Source: Akkermansia muciniphila | Lineage (GTDB): Bacteria > Verrucomicrobiota > Verrucomicrobiia > Verrucomicrobiales > DEV007 | NCBI GenBank assembly: GCA_945883495.1 | Contig: CAMCXS010000065.1 | Coordinates: 1-32,561 of the forward strand | Length of the DNA: 32,561 bases | Direction: 5' to 3' | Shown: piece by piece, positions 1-7,654 of the stretch | Numbering within the stretch: position 1 is the stretch's first letter | Layout: every line of letters starts with the position of its first letter | Translations under genes and position numbers: made by a program | Notes under the pieces: generated by a model | Seen by the model: the letters and a program-made list of their open reading frames with translations, nothing else | The model's database searches: none | What the model was told of the DNA's origin: nothing

Positions 1-2809
1 GCCCTGTCGCGCCGTTCACCGGCTGCCCACCACGGAGCCACTGATACTTCAGCGCCGCCCCCGTCGCCGTCACGCTGAAAGCGGCCGCTTGCCCCTCGTT
101 CACCAGCCGCCCCGCGGGTGGCACCGTAATCACCGGCGCTGCGTAAACCTCCACCTTGGCGGTGCGGCTCGTCGCGGAGCCCAGCGAATTTTGCACCGTC
201 ACGCGGTAGTCCCCCGCATCGGCCAAGGTCACCCCGGTCCGGCTGAGCACGGCGGAGGTCTCACCGCTGAGCGACTGATCCCCTTTGAACCACTGAAAGC
301 CCGGAGATCCCGCACGCGCTTGGACCTCTAATCGCAGTTCGCCGCCGGGGGTAACGGCTTGGTCACGGGGTTCCACCACGATCCGCGGCGCTCCATCGTA
401 GGTGGCCAAATTCGGATCATCACCATCGACCAGCCCGTCCACGTCGGCATCGCCCCCAAAACGCTCCCCCTGGCCGGGGAAAACTCCTTGAAAGACCACC
501 CCATCATCATCCCCAGTCAATCCTGCGAGCAGATCCGCCCGCGTGATCTCCCCTCCTGCCACACGGTCCGCCCGGTAAGTCGATGTTGCCTTCTGGAAGA
601 GCCAACGGCGCGCCGATCCCTTCCAAACGCCGCGCACTACCAGATCGCAATCGTTGGCGATCGCACGGGTTTCCAACAGACTCAATGCCGCCAACCGGCT
701 GCTTTCCGAGCGGGTGGAGGCATCCACGATCACTCCATGGCCTACGGTGGGCGCCGTTCCGGTGTCGAAGCACAGCAGAAAGGCGGTCACGTCGCGCAGC
801 TCTTTGGTGGTATTCAGATTGTCCAGCACGTATGGGTGGACGATCGGCATTTCCGATCCCGTGCCATCGTGAAGCAGGCCGAACCCCGAGAGCGATACCG
901 CCCCCGCCGCCGAGCTTAGATAGTTTCGCTGGTAAACGGTGCGGAGGTGAGGCGTTTTCACCGGTTGCGACAGGCCAGACTCTTGCGGCAAATCAATGTT
1001 GTTGTCCGTCCCCCCAGGGAACGCATGGCAGGTGATGCAGTGGGACTTGTTGTGACTGTTGTAAAGATCCCGGCCCGCGACCGGGTTTCCGGGCCCCAAC
1101 ACCGCTGGCAACGTCCGATCCAAATTCCGGTTCGGATTTGGGTGATGCCGCAGGGAAAGGAGGTAGGCTTCCAAGTCTGCCATGTCCTCTGCGGAGATCT
1201 GCTCTCCACCCATGAGATTCTCAAACGTAGGGTTAAAGTCCGCAATCCCCGGTTTATCGCCACGCCAGTGGAAGGGAGCTCCGCCCGCCATCCCGCGCAA
1301 CGTCTGCGTCGTCATCGGCCCCTTCATCGGGTGCATGACCCGCGGCCTTGGCGTGGTGTCGTGAACCGAGAGGTTCGCCCCCAGAACAGTCAGCAATTCC
1401 CCGTTTGGATCTCCCAGATCCCACGCCAATCCATCCCGGTCGGCATCAATGTGACAAATGCCGCAGGATCCCAGCCCATTGCCACTGAGCCGGGCGTCGT
1501 ATAGGTAGCCGCGGCCAGATTTGACATTCGGCGGCAGCGGCTCATGCGGACTCAACGCCACTTCGGCGACCACCGCCAGCTCAGGGGCCAATGATGTATC
1601 GATCACGCTAATGCTCTCCCTCAGCTTGTTCAGCACGTACAACCGACCCGTGGCCGCTTGCAGAGCCAAGCCGCGCGGCCCCCGCATCAACTCCGTCCCC
1701 TCTCCGGCCGGCCGGAGATCGACCCGCGCCGTCACCTCGCCATCAGTGGCCTGCACCCGGGCGACCCGGTCACTCGCGAACGCCGCGGTCCACACGTGCG
1801 CCCCGTCCGCTTCAAACTCCAAGGCGGTTGGCTGCGCCAAGGCAGCCGCCTGGGCCCCAGGATTCGGCAGCAAGTCGAAGTCCACACCCGGGTTGAGATC
1901 GATTGCGTCGACCGCCCCATTCGCGGCATCGAAGACACCGAGGCGGCTGAGGGCAAAGCGTCCATTCAGCTCTGGCTCAAACCGGATGAGGTTTTGAGCC
2001 TCAGTGTGGCTCACCCAGATTTCGGTGGACCCGGGCCGGGCTTGCACTCCCAACAGATTCGTACCGATCCCTCCCGCATACCGGCTCACCTGCAACGCTG
2101 CGGTGTCGATCTCGACCAAATCATGGTCCAACACTGTGTAGGGAATCCGCGAGTCGCTCGCAGGCACGATCATCGTCGTCTTCGGTGCCGGCGGCAGACC
2201 TGGTCCGGCCGCTGGAGGCGCTGGCGCCGAGTTGCGCCGCAGCACCGTCGTCCCATTCCCCGAATGGAGAAACGCGGCGTAAACCTTGCCCCCGTCCCCG
2301 CTCACCGTCAGCGCTGAGGGGCAGAGCCCTTGCAGCGCGATTTGAGCCACGGCGGCACGGGTTGCGACGTCGAAGACCCAAACCTCGTTCTCGCGGGCAC
2401 AGCTCACGAACGCTTTGCCATCCGCAAAGACCACATCGGCGGGTTCATCCCCAGTCTCGATCAGCGCCACGACGCGCCGCTGCGCCAGCGAAACGATGGA
2501 GATCGAGTCCGAGCCCTCATTGACCACCCACACCTCATCTTGGGTCCGGGGCCGGACGCTTGCGGGCTCCAGCCCGACCGGCACTTCCGCCCGCCAAACC
2601 GGAGCGGCGGCTTGGTCGCTGACATCATGAAGCGTGAGAGCGCCGGCCTCCGAGTGAAGTGCCAACAGAGTCTCCTGATCCAACGACAGCGACAAAGGAT
2701 GAGTGTGGCGGCTTTCATAGCCTGCATAGCTCCCTTGCGCCCACGCATGAGGGAGAGCAAGACTAACGACGAAGGTTGCCGCAAAAAGCAGATAAGATAA
2801 CTTTGACAT
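1..2809 (-). CDS. Secreted YVTN beta-propeller / di-heme cytochrome c / Ig-like protein (3' end beyond window)
   Basis: Reading the minus strand from the ATG at 2809 gives an uninterrupted frame of 936 codons to the window edge, so the C-terminus is missing. Residues 1-24 form a signal peptide ending ALPHAWA. Residues about 25-430 contain repeated propeller blades, with phrases such as DEVWVVNEGSDSISIVS and GRLYVLNKLRESISVID typical of YVTN/40-residue repeats. Two CxxCH heme sites follow, C449-GI-C452-H453 and C591-IT-C594-H595, in a region resembling di-heme cytochrome c peroxidase/MauG-type proteins. Near residue 787 is an Asp-rich DADVDGLVDGDD calcium-type loop, then at least two Ig-like domains (about 805-895 and 896 onward). 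It is probably a periplasmic or surface redox protein; its substrate cannot be told. A GAGGA Shine-Dalgarno 4 nt upstream supports the start. The small HPCxLC gene lies 223 nt upstream on the same strand. Confidence 0.9.
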   Translation of the reverse strand, partial: MSKLSYLLFAATFVVSLALPHAWAQGSYAGYESRHTHPLSLSLDQETLLALHSEAGALTLHDVSDQAAAPVWRAEVPVGLEPASVRPRTQDEVWVVNEGSDSISIVSLAQRRVVALIETGDEPADVVFADGKAFVSCARENEVWVFDVATRAAVAQIALQGLCPSALTVSGDGGKVYAAFLHSGNGTTVLRRNSAPAPPAAGPGLPPAPKTTMIVPASDSRIPYTVLDHDLVEIDTAALQVSRYAGGIGTNLLGVQARPGSTEIWVSHTEAQNLIRFEPELNGRFALSRLGVFDAANGAVDAIDLNPGVDFDLLPNPGAQAAALAQPTALEFEADGAHVWTAAFASDRVARVQATDGEVTARVDLRPAGEGTELMRGPRGLALQAATGRLYVLNKLRESISVIDTSLAPELAVVAEVALSPHEPLPPNVKSGRGYLYDARLSGNGLGSCGICHIDADRDGLAWDLGDPNGELLTVLGANLSVHDTTPRPRVMHPMKGPMTTQTLRGMAGGAPFHWRGDKPGIADFNPTFENLMGGEQISAEDMADLEAYLLSLRHHPNPNRNLDRTLPAVLGPGNPVAGRDLYNSHNKSHCITCHAFPGGTDNNIDLPQESGLSQPVKTPHLRTVYQRNYLSSAAGAVSLSGFGLLHDGTGSEMPIVHPYVLDNLNTTKELRDVTAFLLCFDTGTAPTVGHGVIVDASTRSESSRLAALSLLETRAIANDCDLVVRGVWKGSARRWLFQKATSTYRADRVAGGEITRADLLAGLTGDDDGVVFQGVFPGQGERFGGDADVDGLVDGDDPNLATYDGAPRIVVEPRDQAVTPGGELRLEVQARAGSPGFQWFKGDQSLSGETSAVLSRTGVTLADAGDYRVTVQNSLGSATSRTAKVEVYAAPVITVPPAGRLVNEGQAAAFSVTATGAALKYQWLRGGQPVNGATG

Positions 2810-2813
2810 AATA

Positions 2814-2818
2814 TCCTC
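2814..2818 (-). promoter_or_regulatory. Shine-Dalgarno site of the cytochrome/propeller gene
   Basis: GAGGA on the minus strand sits 4 nt before the ATG at 2809. It is one of the few clear ribosome-binding sites in the window, and it fixes the start just ahead of the signal peptide. Confidence 0.6.
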
Positions 2819-3032
2819 AGTTGAAACCAAAGGCGCGACGGATGATCACGCCGGGAGAAATACAGCTGGCGTAGCTGGTGGAAGCGACGCGAGATCGCCA
2901 GAACTCAAGCCCAGTTTCGACGAGCAACCGACGCAGCGGGGCGAAGAGGAAGCGGCCGAGCAGCCAAGCCGAGGCATCCCGATGGGCGCGGCGCCGAACT
3001 GGCTAGATGAGAGGAGCCAACAAGGCTCCCTC

Positions 3033-3416
3033 TTAGCAAACCTCAGGCGGAGGAGAGAGCGGGCGATGCGTGCGCCCAAACGCCTTGAAAGACTCCCAAA
3101 GGATGGGGAGACGCCCGCAGTGGGGATGCGGAAGCCGCAAAATCGAGGTCAAGAGCATCTCGGATTTGAACTTGCTCAGCTCTTTGATCGGAGCGAGCGG
3201 CTTCTGTTCGGTTTGCCGGCCTTTCGCCGCCAATTTACAAAGCTCACAAGGGTGCTCCCCGTCGAATGTCTTGACCAATCCCCGCCCGAAGGATCCCTCC
3301 TTCATCGAGTAGGTGGCCGCCATTTTGACCCAGGCAACCCCCTGGACAAGCATCCACGGCGCACCGATCTGAAGCATCAGTGCACTCACAAGGAGGAGCT
3401 TGGCGATATAACGCAC
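3033..3416 (-). CDS. Small secreted/membrane-anchored HPCxLC-motif protein
   Basis: This 127-residue protein starts at GTG 3416; the codon two before it is an in-frame TAA, so no longer form is possible. Residues 4-25 are hydrophobic (signal peptide or N-terminal anchor). The conserved core runs through TYSMKEGSFGRGLVKTFDGEHPCELC, with H55, C57 and C60 forming a likely metal or redox motif. From memory, small proteins of this build recur in Verrucomicrobiota and carry no assigned function; they recall DUF2946-type metal-associated proteins, but I cannot assign that family. The C-terminus is Pro-rich and ends PPPEVC. It lies upstream of the cytochrome/propeller gene on the same strand, which would suit a role in copper or heme handling, but that is inference. 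A TTGACC/TAATGT promoter sits 6 nt from the GTG. Confidence 0.75.
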   Translation of the reverse strand: MRYIAKLLLVSALMLQIGAPWMLVQGVAWVKMAATYSMKEGSFGRGLVKTFDGEHPCELCKLAAKGRQTEQKPLAPIKELSKFKSEMLLTSILRLPHPHCGRLPILWESFKAFGRTHRPLSPPPEVC

Positions 3417-3422
3417 GGTTCG

Positions 3423-3450
3423 ACATTAGATAGAAAGCCGTCACGGTCAA
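3423..3450 (-). promoter_or_regulatory. Sigma70-like promoter giving a probable leaderless transcript
   Basis: On the minus strand TTGACC (3450-3445) is followed by a 16-nt spacer, TAATGT (3428-3423), then 6 nt to the GTG at 3416. Transcription would be expected to begin at or within a base or two of the start codon, and there is no Shine-Dalgarno sequence. The leaderless reading is inferred from spacing. Confidence 0.55.
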
Positions 3451-3603
3451 GCGCGGAACCGGCTGATTTATACTCATGTAGAGCAATAAGCCTCTTCCGC
3501 TCAGCTGGATTCATCGTCCACTGAGCGCCAGATCTGCTTGATCCCCCGGAAGGTTTGCGCCCCCCCCATTCTTGGGCGTCGCCGACTCTGGCACGCCCAA
3601 TGC

Positions 3604-3632
3604 TTGCGCGGGGCCTTCCTCCGCTCAAAACT
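3604..3632 (+). promoter_or_regulatory. Possible promoter of the mgtE gene
   Basis: TTGCGC (3604-3609), a 17-nt spacer and AAAACT (3627-3632) precede the ATG at 3640 by 7 nt. The hexamers match the consensus only partly, but the geometry is the same as at 3423-3450 and 24992-25021, again pointing to little or no leader. Confidence 0.3.
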
Positions 3633-3639
3633 GCCTCCG

Positions 3640-4851
3640 ATGACCCGGGAAGAAATCGAATCGCTCGCCACGGACTTGATCCAACGCGCCCCACATGAGG
3701 CGGCGGAGCTACTGTCCCGGCACGAGGACGAAGACGCCCTCCGCGCACTGGAACAAGTCAATCCCTGGGTGGCGCAACAAATTCTCCAACAGGTCGAGCC
3801 CGAGCGGCGGGAGAGAATCCTGCTCGCCACTCCAAGTGAACGGGCCATACAGTGGCGGCGCAATCAGGCTTACCCGGAGGACAGCATTGGCTGGCTGATG
3901 GAACCTCCGGTGGCGGTGTTCCGGCCCCAGATGACGGTGCGGGAAACGGTGGAGGCTCTGCGCAAACTGACGAAACGGGCGTTCATCACCTACGGCTACG
4001 TCACCGATGCCGAGAACCGGCTCCTCGGTGGTCTGGTGTTTCGGGATCTCATGCTTGCAGCCCCAGAGCAGCACCTAGCCGAGGTCATGTTCACCGATGT
4101 CTTCTCTCTTTCCCCCGCGATGGCGCTCACCGAAGCCATGAAAGCCACCTTGAACCGGCATTATCCCGTGTATCCGGTTTGCGATGAAGCGGGTGGCTTG
4201 CTCGGCTTGGTGCGTGGCCAGACTTTGTTTGAAGCTCGGGCCATTGAGCTTTCCGCCCAGCCGGGCAGCATCGTCGGGGTCGATGAATCGGAACGCTTGA
4301 CCACGCCCGTGGGGCGGAGTTTGTGGCTCCGGCATCCCTGGCTACAGTTTAACCTCTTTACCGCGTTCTTTGCGGCAGGAATCATCGCGTTTTATCAGGA
4401 GACGCTGGACCGGGTGGTCATTCTCGCGGCCTTCTTGCCCGTGATGTCTGGTCAAGCGAGCAACACCGGTTGCCAATCCTTGGCCGTCTGTTTGCGAGGC
4501 CTCGCGCTGGGAGACTTTCGCTCCGGACAAGAGACTCCCCTATTCTATAAAGAGGCCATGCTCGGTCTCTACAACGGCCTTTTCACCGGATTGGTCGCTG
4601 CGGTCGGGATGGGTTGTTACGCCATCTGGCAGCCAGGCTCCGGAACCTCTCCCTGGCCACTGGCGGTCACCGTCTTCGCTGCCATGACCGTAAGCTGTGT
4701 CATCAGCGGAGTCTTCGGCGCCGCCATTCCACTCCTCCTCAGGCGGATGAATCTCGATCCCGCCACCGCCTCCGGCATCTTTTTGACGACCATCACTGAT
4801 TGCATCAGCATCGGTAGCTTCCTGATGCTGGCAAGTTGGCTGGTGCACTAG
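3640..4851 (+). CDS. mgtE: MgtE-type magnesium transporter
   Basis: The 403-residue protein has the MgtE order. An N-terminal helical domain (about 1-80) carries the ALEQVNPWVAQQILQQVEPERR pattern of the MgtE_N superhelix. Two CBS domains follow (about 85-145 and 148-205), then a transmembrane domain (about 232-403) with roughly five hydrophobic segments. The first membrane part holds PVMSGQASNTGCQSLAV, the conserved pore motif, and the last holds TTITDCISIGS, with the aspartate expected to bind Mg2+ in the pore. In the family the N and CBS domains sense cytoplasmic Mg2+ and gate an inner-membrane channel. The frame is open upstream to TTG 3538, but the extra 34 residues look unlike the family, so ATG 3640 was chosen. 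It converges with the sulfatase gene with 18 bp between the stops. Confidence 0.93.
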   Translation: MTREEIESLATDLIQRAPHEAAELLSRHEDEDALRALEQVNPWVAQQILQQVEPERRERILLATPSERAIQWRRNQAYPEDSIGWLMEPPVAVFRPQMTVRETVEALRKLTKRAFITYGYVTDAENRLLGGLVFRDLMLAAPEQHLAEVMFTDVFSLSPAMALTEAMKATLNRHYPVYPVCDEAGGLLGLVRGQTLFEARAIELSAQPGSIVGVDESERLTTPVGRSLWLRHPWLQFNLFTAFFAAGIIAFYQETLDRVVILAAFLPVMSGQASNTGCQSLAVCLRGLALGDFRSGQETPLFYKEAMLGLYNGLFTGLVAAVGMGCYAIWQPGSGTSPWPLAVTVFAAMTVSCVISGVFGAAIPLLLRRMNLDPATASGIFLTTITDCISIGSFLMLASWLVH

Positions 4852-4869
4852 AACTCGATGGCTCGTCGC

Positions 4870-6162
4870 TCAAAGCGTTCCCGGCCACCAACCATCCAGC
4901 TTTGCCCGCAACGCCTCGACCCGGCCGGCCTCCGCCCCCGCCAAGTTCTTTTCTTCCCGCGAATCGTCGGTCAGGTGGTAAAGCTCCGGCTCTCCCGTTT
5001 CGTTTTGCGGCGCGGGGACGATCAGCTTCCACCCGTCTTCCAGAATCCAGCGCCAACGCAGACTCGACGCGGGTTTCTCGATATCGACGAAGTTGTGGGT
5101 AAAACATTCTCCCGTTAGCGTGCGGCGAGCCGCCACCGCCGTCTCGTCGCTCAGGTCAATCCCAGGCAGTGTCTTCGGCAAGGGCACGCCGCAAGCACTC
5201 AGCAATGTCGGAAAGAGATCCAAACTGCTCACCGGCGTCTCGCTCATCCGCGGCGCAAACTTCGGGTTCCCCGCCCAACGCACCATGATCGGCGTGCGCA
5301 AACCACCGTCGTAGGGCGACTGCTTGGATTTCGGAGCGTACTTGCCATGCTCGGGATCGGTGATCCAGCCGTTGTCGGTGACGTAGACCACGATGGTGTT
5401 TTCCGCCAAGCCCTCGCGATCTAGGTAACCGAGGAGATCTCCACAAGTTTCGTCAAACCATTCCACCATGGCCCAGTATTTGGCGACGGGCAGACTGGTC
5501 GTTTTGTCGCGGTATTTCGCGAGGAGCCGCTCCGGCGGGGTATGGGGATCGTGCGGCATCATGGGGGCGTACCACACGAAGAACGGCTTGTTCCCCTGGC
5601 GGGCGGTGCCGATGAAATCGTAGATGGGCTGCATCGATTTACGGCCGATGTCGAGCCCTTCATCACCATGGCGGCCGCCCTTGGTCATGCCGTGGGTAAA
5701 CCCTCCGTGCGAGAAGTCGCCGAGCCACCATTTGCCGGTTTGCAGGCTCAGGTAACCGGCTTCCCCGAACAGTTTTGGAAGGGTTGGCCAAGCCTCCAAA
5801 TGCTCGGTCATGCGTTGGCGCCCCTGGAGAAACGCCGGGGACGACTGGAACGCAGCGGGCTTGATGCCCGGCGGCTTGGCTGGGTCATTGCTGGTGATGC
5901 GATGCTCGTGCGGGTAGCGGCCGGTGATGATCGTGGCCAAACTCGGGCAGCAGAGACTCGACGGGACATAGCCGGCCCGGAAGGTGAGGCTTTGCTGGGC
6001 CAAGCGATCCAAATGCGGGGTCTGAAGGTGCGGATGCCCCATGAATCCGTAGTCCTGCCAATGCTGGTCATCGGAGACGATCATCACAACGTTCGGAGGC
6101 GGCGCCCCGTGAGAGACGAGAGCGGGAGCGAAGAGGGCAAGGAGCAAAGCAATTCGATGCAT
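4870..6162 (-). CDS. Secreted sulfatase (arylsulfatase family, S1-like)
   Basis: The 430-residue protein begins with a signal peptide (about 1-20, ending SHGA), so it acts outside the cytoplasm. The first metal ligands are in VVMIVSDDQHW (D31, D32). The catalytic segment is SSLCCPSLATIITGRYP: C71-x-P73-S74 is the site modified to formylglycine, but the arginine that usually follows is Leu75. Further along, GEAGYLSLQTGKWWLGD, APMMPHDPHTPPE and VYVTDNGW match the sulfatase fold and the remaining Ca2+ and sulfate ligands. It should hydrolyse sulfate esters, probably of polysaccharides or glycans, and would need an anaerobic-type or FGE-type maturase, neither of which is in the window. Length is near the family norm. 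No Shine-Dalgarno is visible; a TAGCCT hexamer lies 5 nt before the ATG. Confidence 0.93.
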   Translation of the reverse strand: MHRIALLLALFAPALVSHGAPPPNVVMIVSDDQHWQDYGFMGHPHLQTPHLDRLAQQSLTFRAGYVPSSLCCPSLATIITGRYPHEHRITSNDPAKPPGIKPAAFQSSPAFLQGRQRMTEHLEAWPTLPKLFGEAGYLSLQTGKWWLGDFSHGGFTHGMTKGGRHGDEGLDIGRKSMQPIYDFIGTARQGNKPFFVWYAPMMPHDPHTPPERLLAKYRDKTTSLPVAKYWAMVEWFDETCGDLLGYLDREGLAENTIVVYVTDNGWITDPEHGKYAPKSKQSPYDGGLRTPIMVRWAGNPKFAPRMSETPVSSLDLFPTLLSACGVPLPKTLPGIDLSDETAVAARRTLTGECFTHNFVDIEKPASSLRWRWILEDGWKLIVPAPQNETGEPELYHLTDDSREEKNLAGAEAGRVEALRAKLDGWWPGTL

Positions 6163-6477
6163 GATACAGGCTATGGCCCAGGCTACACGGCTTCAGACAC
6201 ATCAAGCCTTTCAGATCCACGGCGGAGTTTTGCCCCTCGGGCTAGCCGTCCCCTTGGTCCCCCCGTCCCGGACCCAACGCGTGTTAGATTGCCGGCTCCG
6301 GGAAATCACCGGTTCGAGAAGCTTCCCGGCCGTTCTGGAAGACGTACCGTTCAATCTGGAGCCACTCCCCGTCGGCTCCGGAACACTTCCCGCCCACCCA
6401 ATCGACCCGGCCGGTAGATCCGGACGGTTGCCCGGTCAATCTGAAGCTTCGTCTTGCGCTAAGCAGGCCTAGGAGAC
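6163..6477. other. 315-bp gap between sulfatase and PLP-enzyme genes, no supported gene
   Basis: This gap should hold the sulfatase promoter on the minus strand, but I see no convincing -35 box to go with the TAGCCT near the start. One minus-strand frame is open from inside the PLP-enzyme gene down to about 6284 and has a coding-like third-position GC bias. It has no recognisable domain and no good start, so it is not called. Confidence 0.4.
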
Positions 6478-7497
6478 TCAGCTCGCAGGCGGAGGCAACG
6501 GAATCCGCGGATACCCCAGGACGCTCAAGCCACCACCTCCGTGAATCCATAGGCTTTGGCCGGGACGGCCGGGTCGAGCGCGGTACCAGAGATGGAGCTT
6601 GGCGCCATAAAGAGGATCAAGCAAACACCCGGTGGCGCAGGCAAACCCGGTCAGACCGCTCCAGACCTGCTGATTGACGGCCCCATAGGAACGAGCGGTA
6701 GGCGGCCGGTGGCACCGGAACGGCGGCAGCCATGCGGGGGCCTCGCCGAAAAGGCGCTCGCAGCGCTCCCTTTGCAAATTCAGTCCTTCGGCGAAGCCCG
6801 CCTCGTCTCCGGCACAGAGCAAGACTTCCACGGCAAGCTGGCGCCCGAGATATCCCAGCCCACAGATCAAGGCTTGGGCCGTCAAGCCGGTGCCCGCTTC
6901 CAGACAGACTTCGTCCAAGCGAATGCCGAGCCGCTCCTCCTGCACCACGATCTCCCAGGCCAAGGTGAGGGCTCCTGGGAGCGCCTCCGCGCAGTCGCCG
7001 CCCTCGGGAATGATGGCCCACTCGCCTTCCGGCGGAGGTTGTTCCTCTGCATACCGAGCGACCTGGCGGGCCACGTCCGGCCATTCGGCGCGGGACATCC
7101 AATGAATCCGCAGGCCGTCAAGCCAGAGTCGAAACAACTGATCGGTTCCTTGCTCGCGCCAGGGAGTCGATCGCAGCAAAAACAGCTCCAACGCCGCTTG
7201 CTGGGCTCTCGCTTCTTGCATGAGCGCCAGCAAAAACGCGGAACGCTGACTGCCCCAACTGAGCCAATGCTTGGAGCCGCCCGCGCGCAAACTTTGGCTC
7301 AGGCTGATTAGCTTCCGAAACTTGCTGCCGGAGACACTGAAACTGAGTTCGTCGTCCCGTTTCATCCACACGCCCGGGCCAAGATGCGGCAGGGGTTGCC
7401 AACGGCTGCGTAGCGTCCAAACCTCGCAGCCCAGCAACAATGGGGAACGAGCCAAATGGGGCTCCAGCATGGCGGCGAGGTCCTCGGTCGTCATCAT
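6478..7497 (-). CDS. PLP-dependent enzyme of the ACC deaminase / D-cysteine desulfhydrase family
   Basis: The 339-residue protein has the tryptophan-synthase-beta (fold type II) PLP layout. VWMKRDDELSFSVSGSKFRKLISL contains the expected Schiff-base lysine, K59, where relatives have GNKxRKL; here the asparagine before it is Ser58. Next come SWGSQRSAFLLALMQEA, aligned with the substrate-binding GGxxSNH segment, the acidic PEGGDCAEALPG segment, EAGTGLTAQALICGL as the phosphate-binding loop, and IHGGGGLSVLGYP near the C-terminus. Members deaminate or desulfhydrate small amino acids; the exact substrate is uncertain, and changes at the SNH-like segment suggest it is not a standard ACC deaminase. 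The frame extends upstream but loses family character, so the ATG pair at 7497/7494 is the start. The gene is divergent from the ThuA fusion. Confidence 0.82.
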   Translation of the reverse strand: MMTTEDLAAMLEPHLARSPLLLGCEVWTLRSRWQPLPHLGPGVWMKRDDELSFSVSGSKFRKLISLSQSLRAGGSKHWLSWGSQRSAFLLALMQEARAQQAALELFLLRSTPWREQGTDQLFRLWLDGLRIHWMSRAEWPDVARQVARYAEEQPPPEGEWAIIPEGGDCAEALPGALTLAWEIVVQEERLGIRLDEVCLEAGTGLTAQALICGLGYLGRQLAVEVLLCAGDEAGFAEGLNLQRERCERLFGEAPAWLPPFRCHRPPTARSYGAVNQQVWSGLTGFACATGCLLDPLYGAKLHLWYRARPGRPGQSLWIHGGGGLSVLGYPRIPLPPPAS

Positions 7498-7654
7498 CGA
7501 AATCGAAGGCGAAATCGGATTTCGACAACCTGAAATTGGGCCTGCAAAGGCGCCGCTACGAGAACGGATGGAAGCCTCCGCTACGAGGCATGGCCGAAAC
7601 GTCCAAAACTTTGTCCTGTTCCGGCATAGCGTTCTGGATCGCTTCTGCCATAGC

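Noticed and set aside
2846-3079. 77-codon minus-strand frame downstream of the HPCxLC gene
   Set aside because: It overlaps the end of that gene in another frame, has no domain and no ribosome-binding site; I saw no sign of a frameshifted continuation.
6284-6550. 88-codon minus-strand frame after the PLP-enzyme gene
   Set aside because: Its codon pattern is mildly coding-like, but it begins inside another gene, has no good start and no recognised domain.
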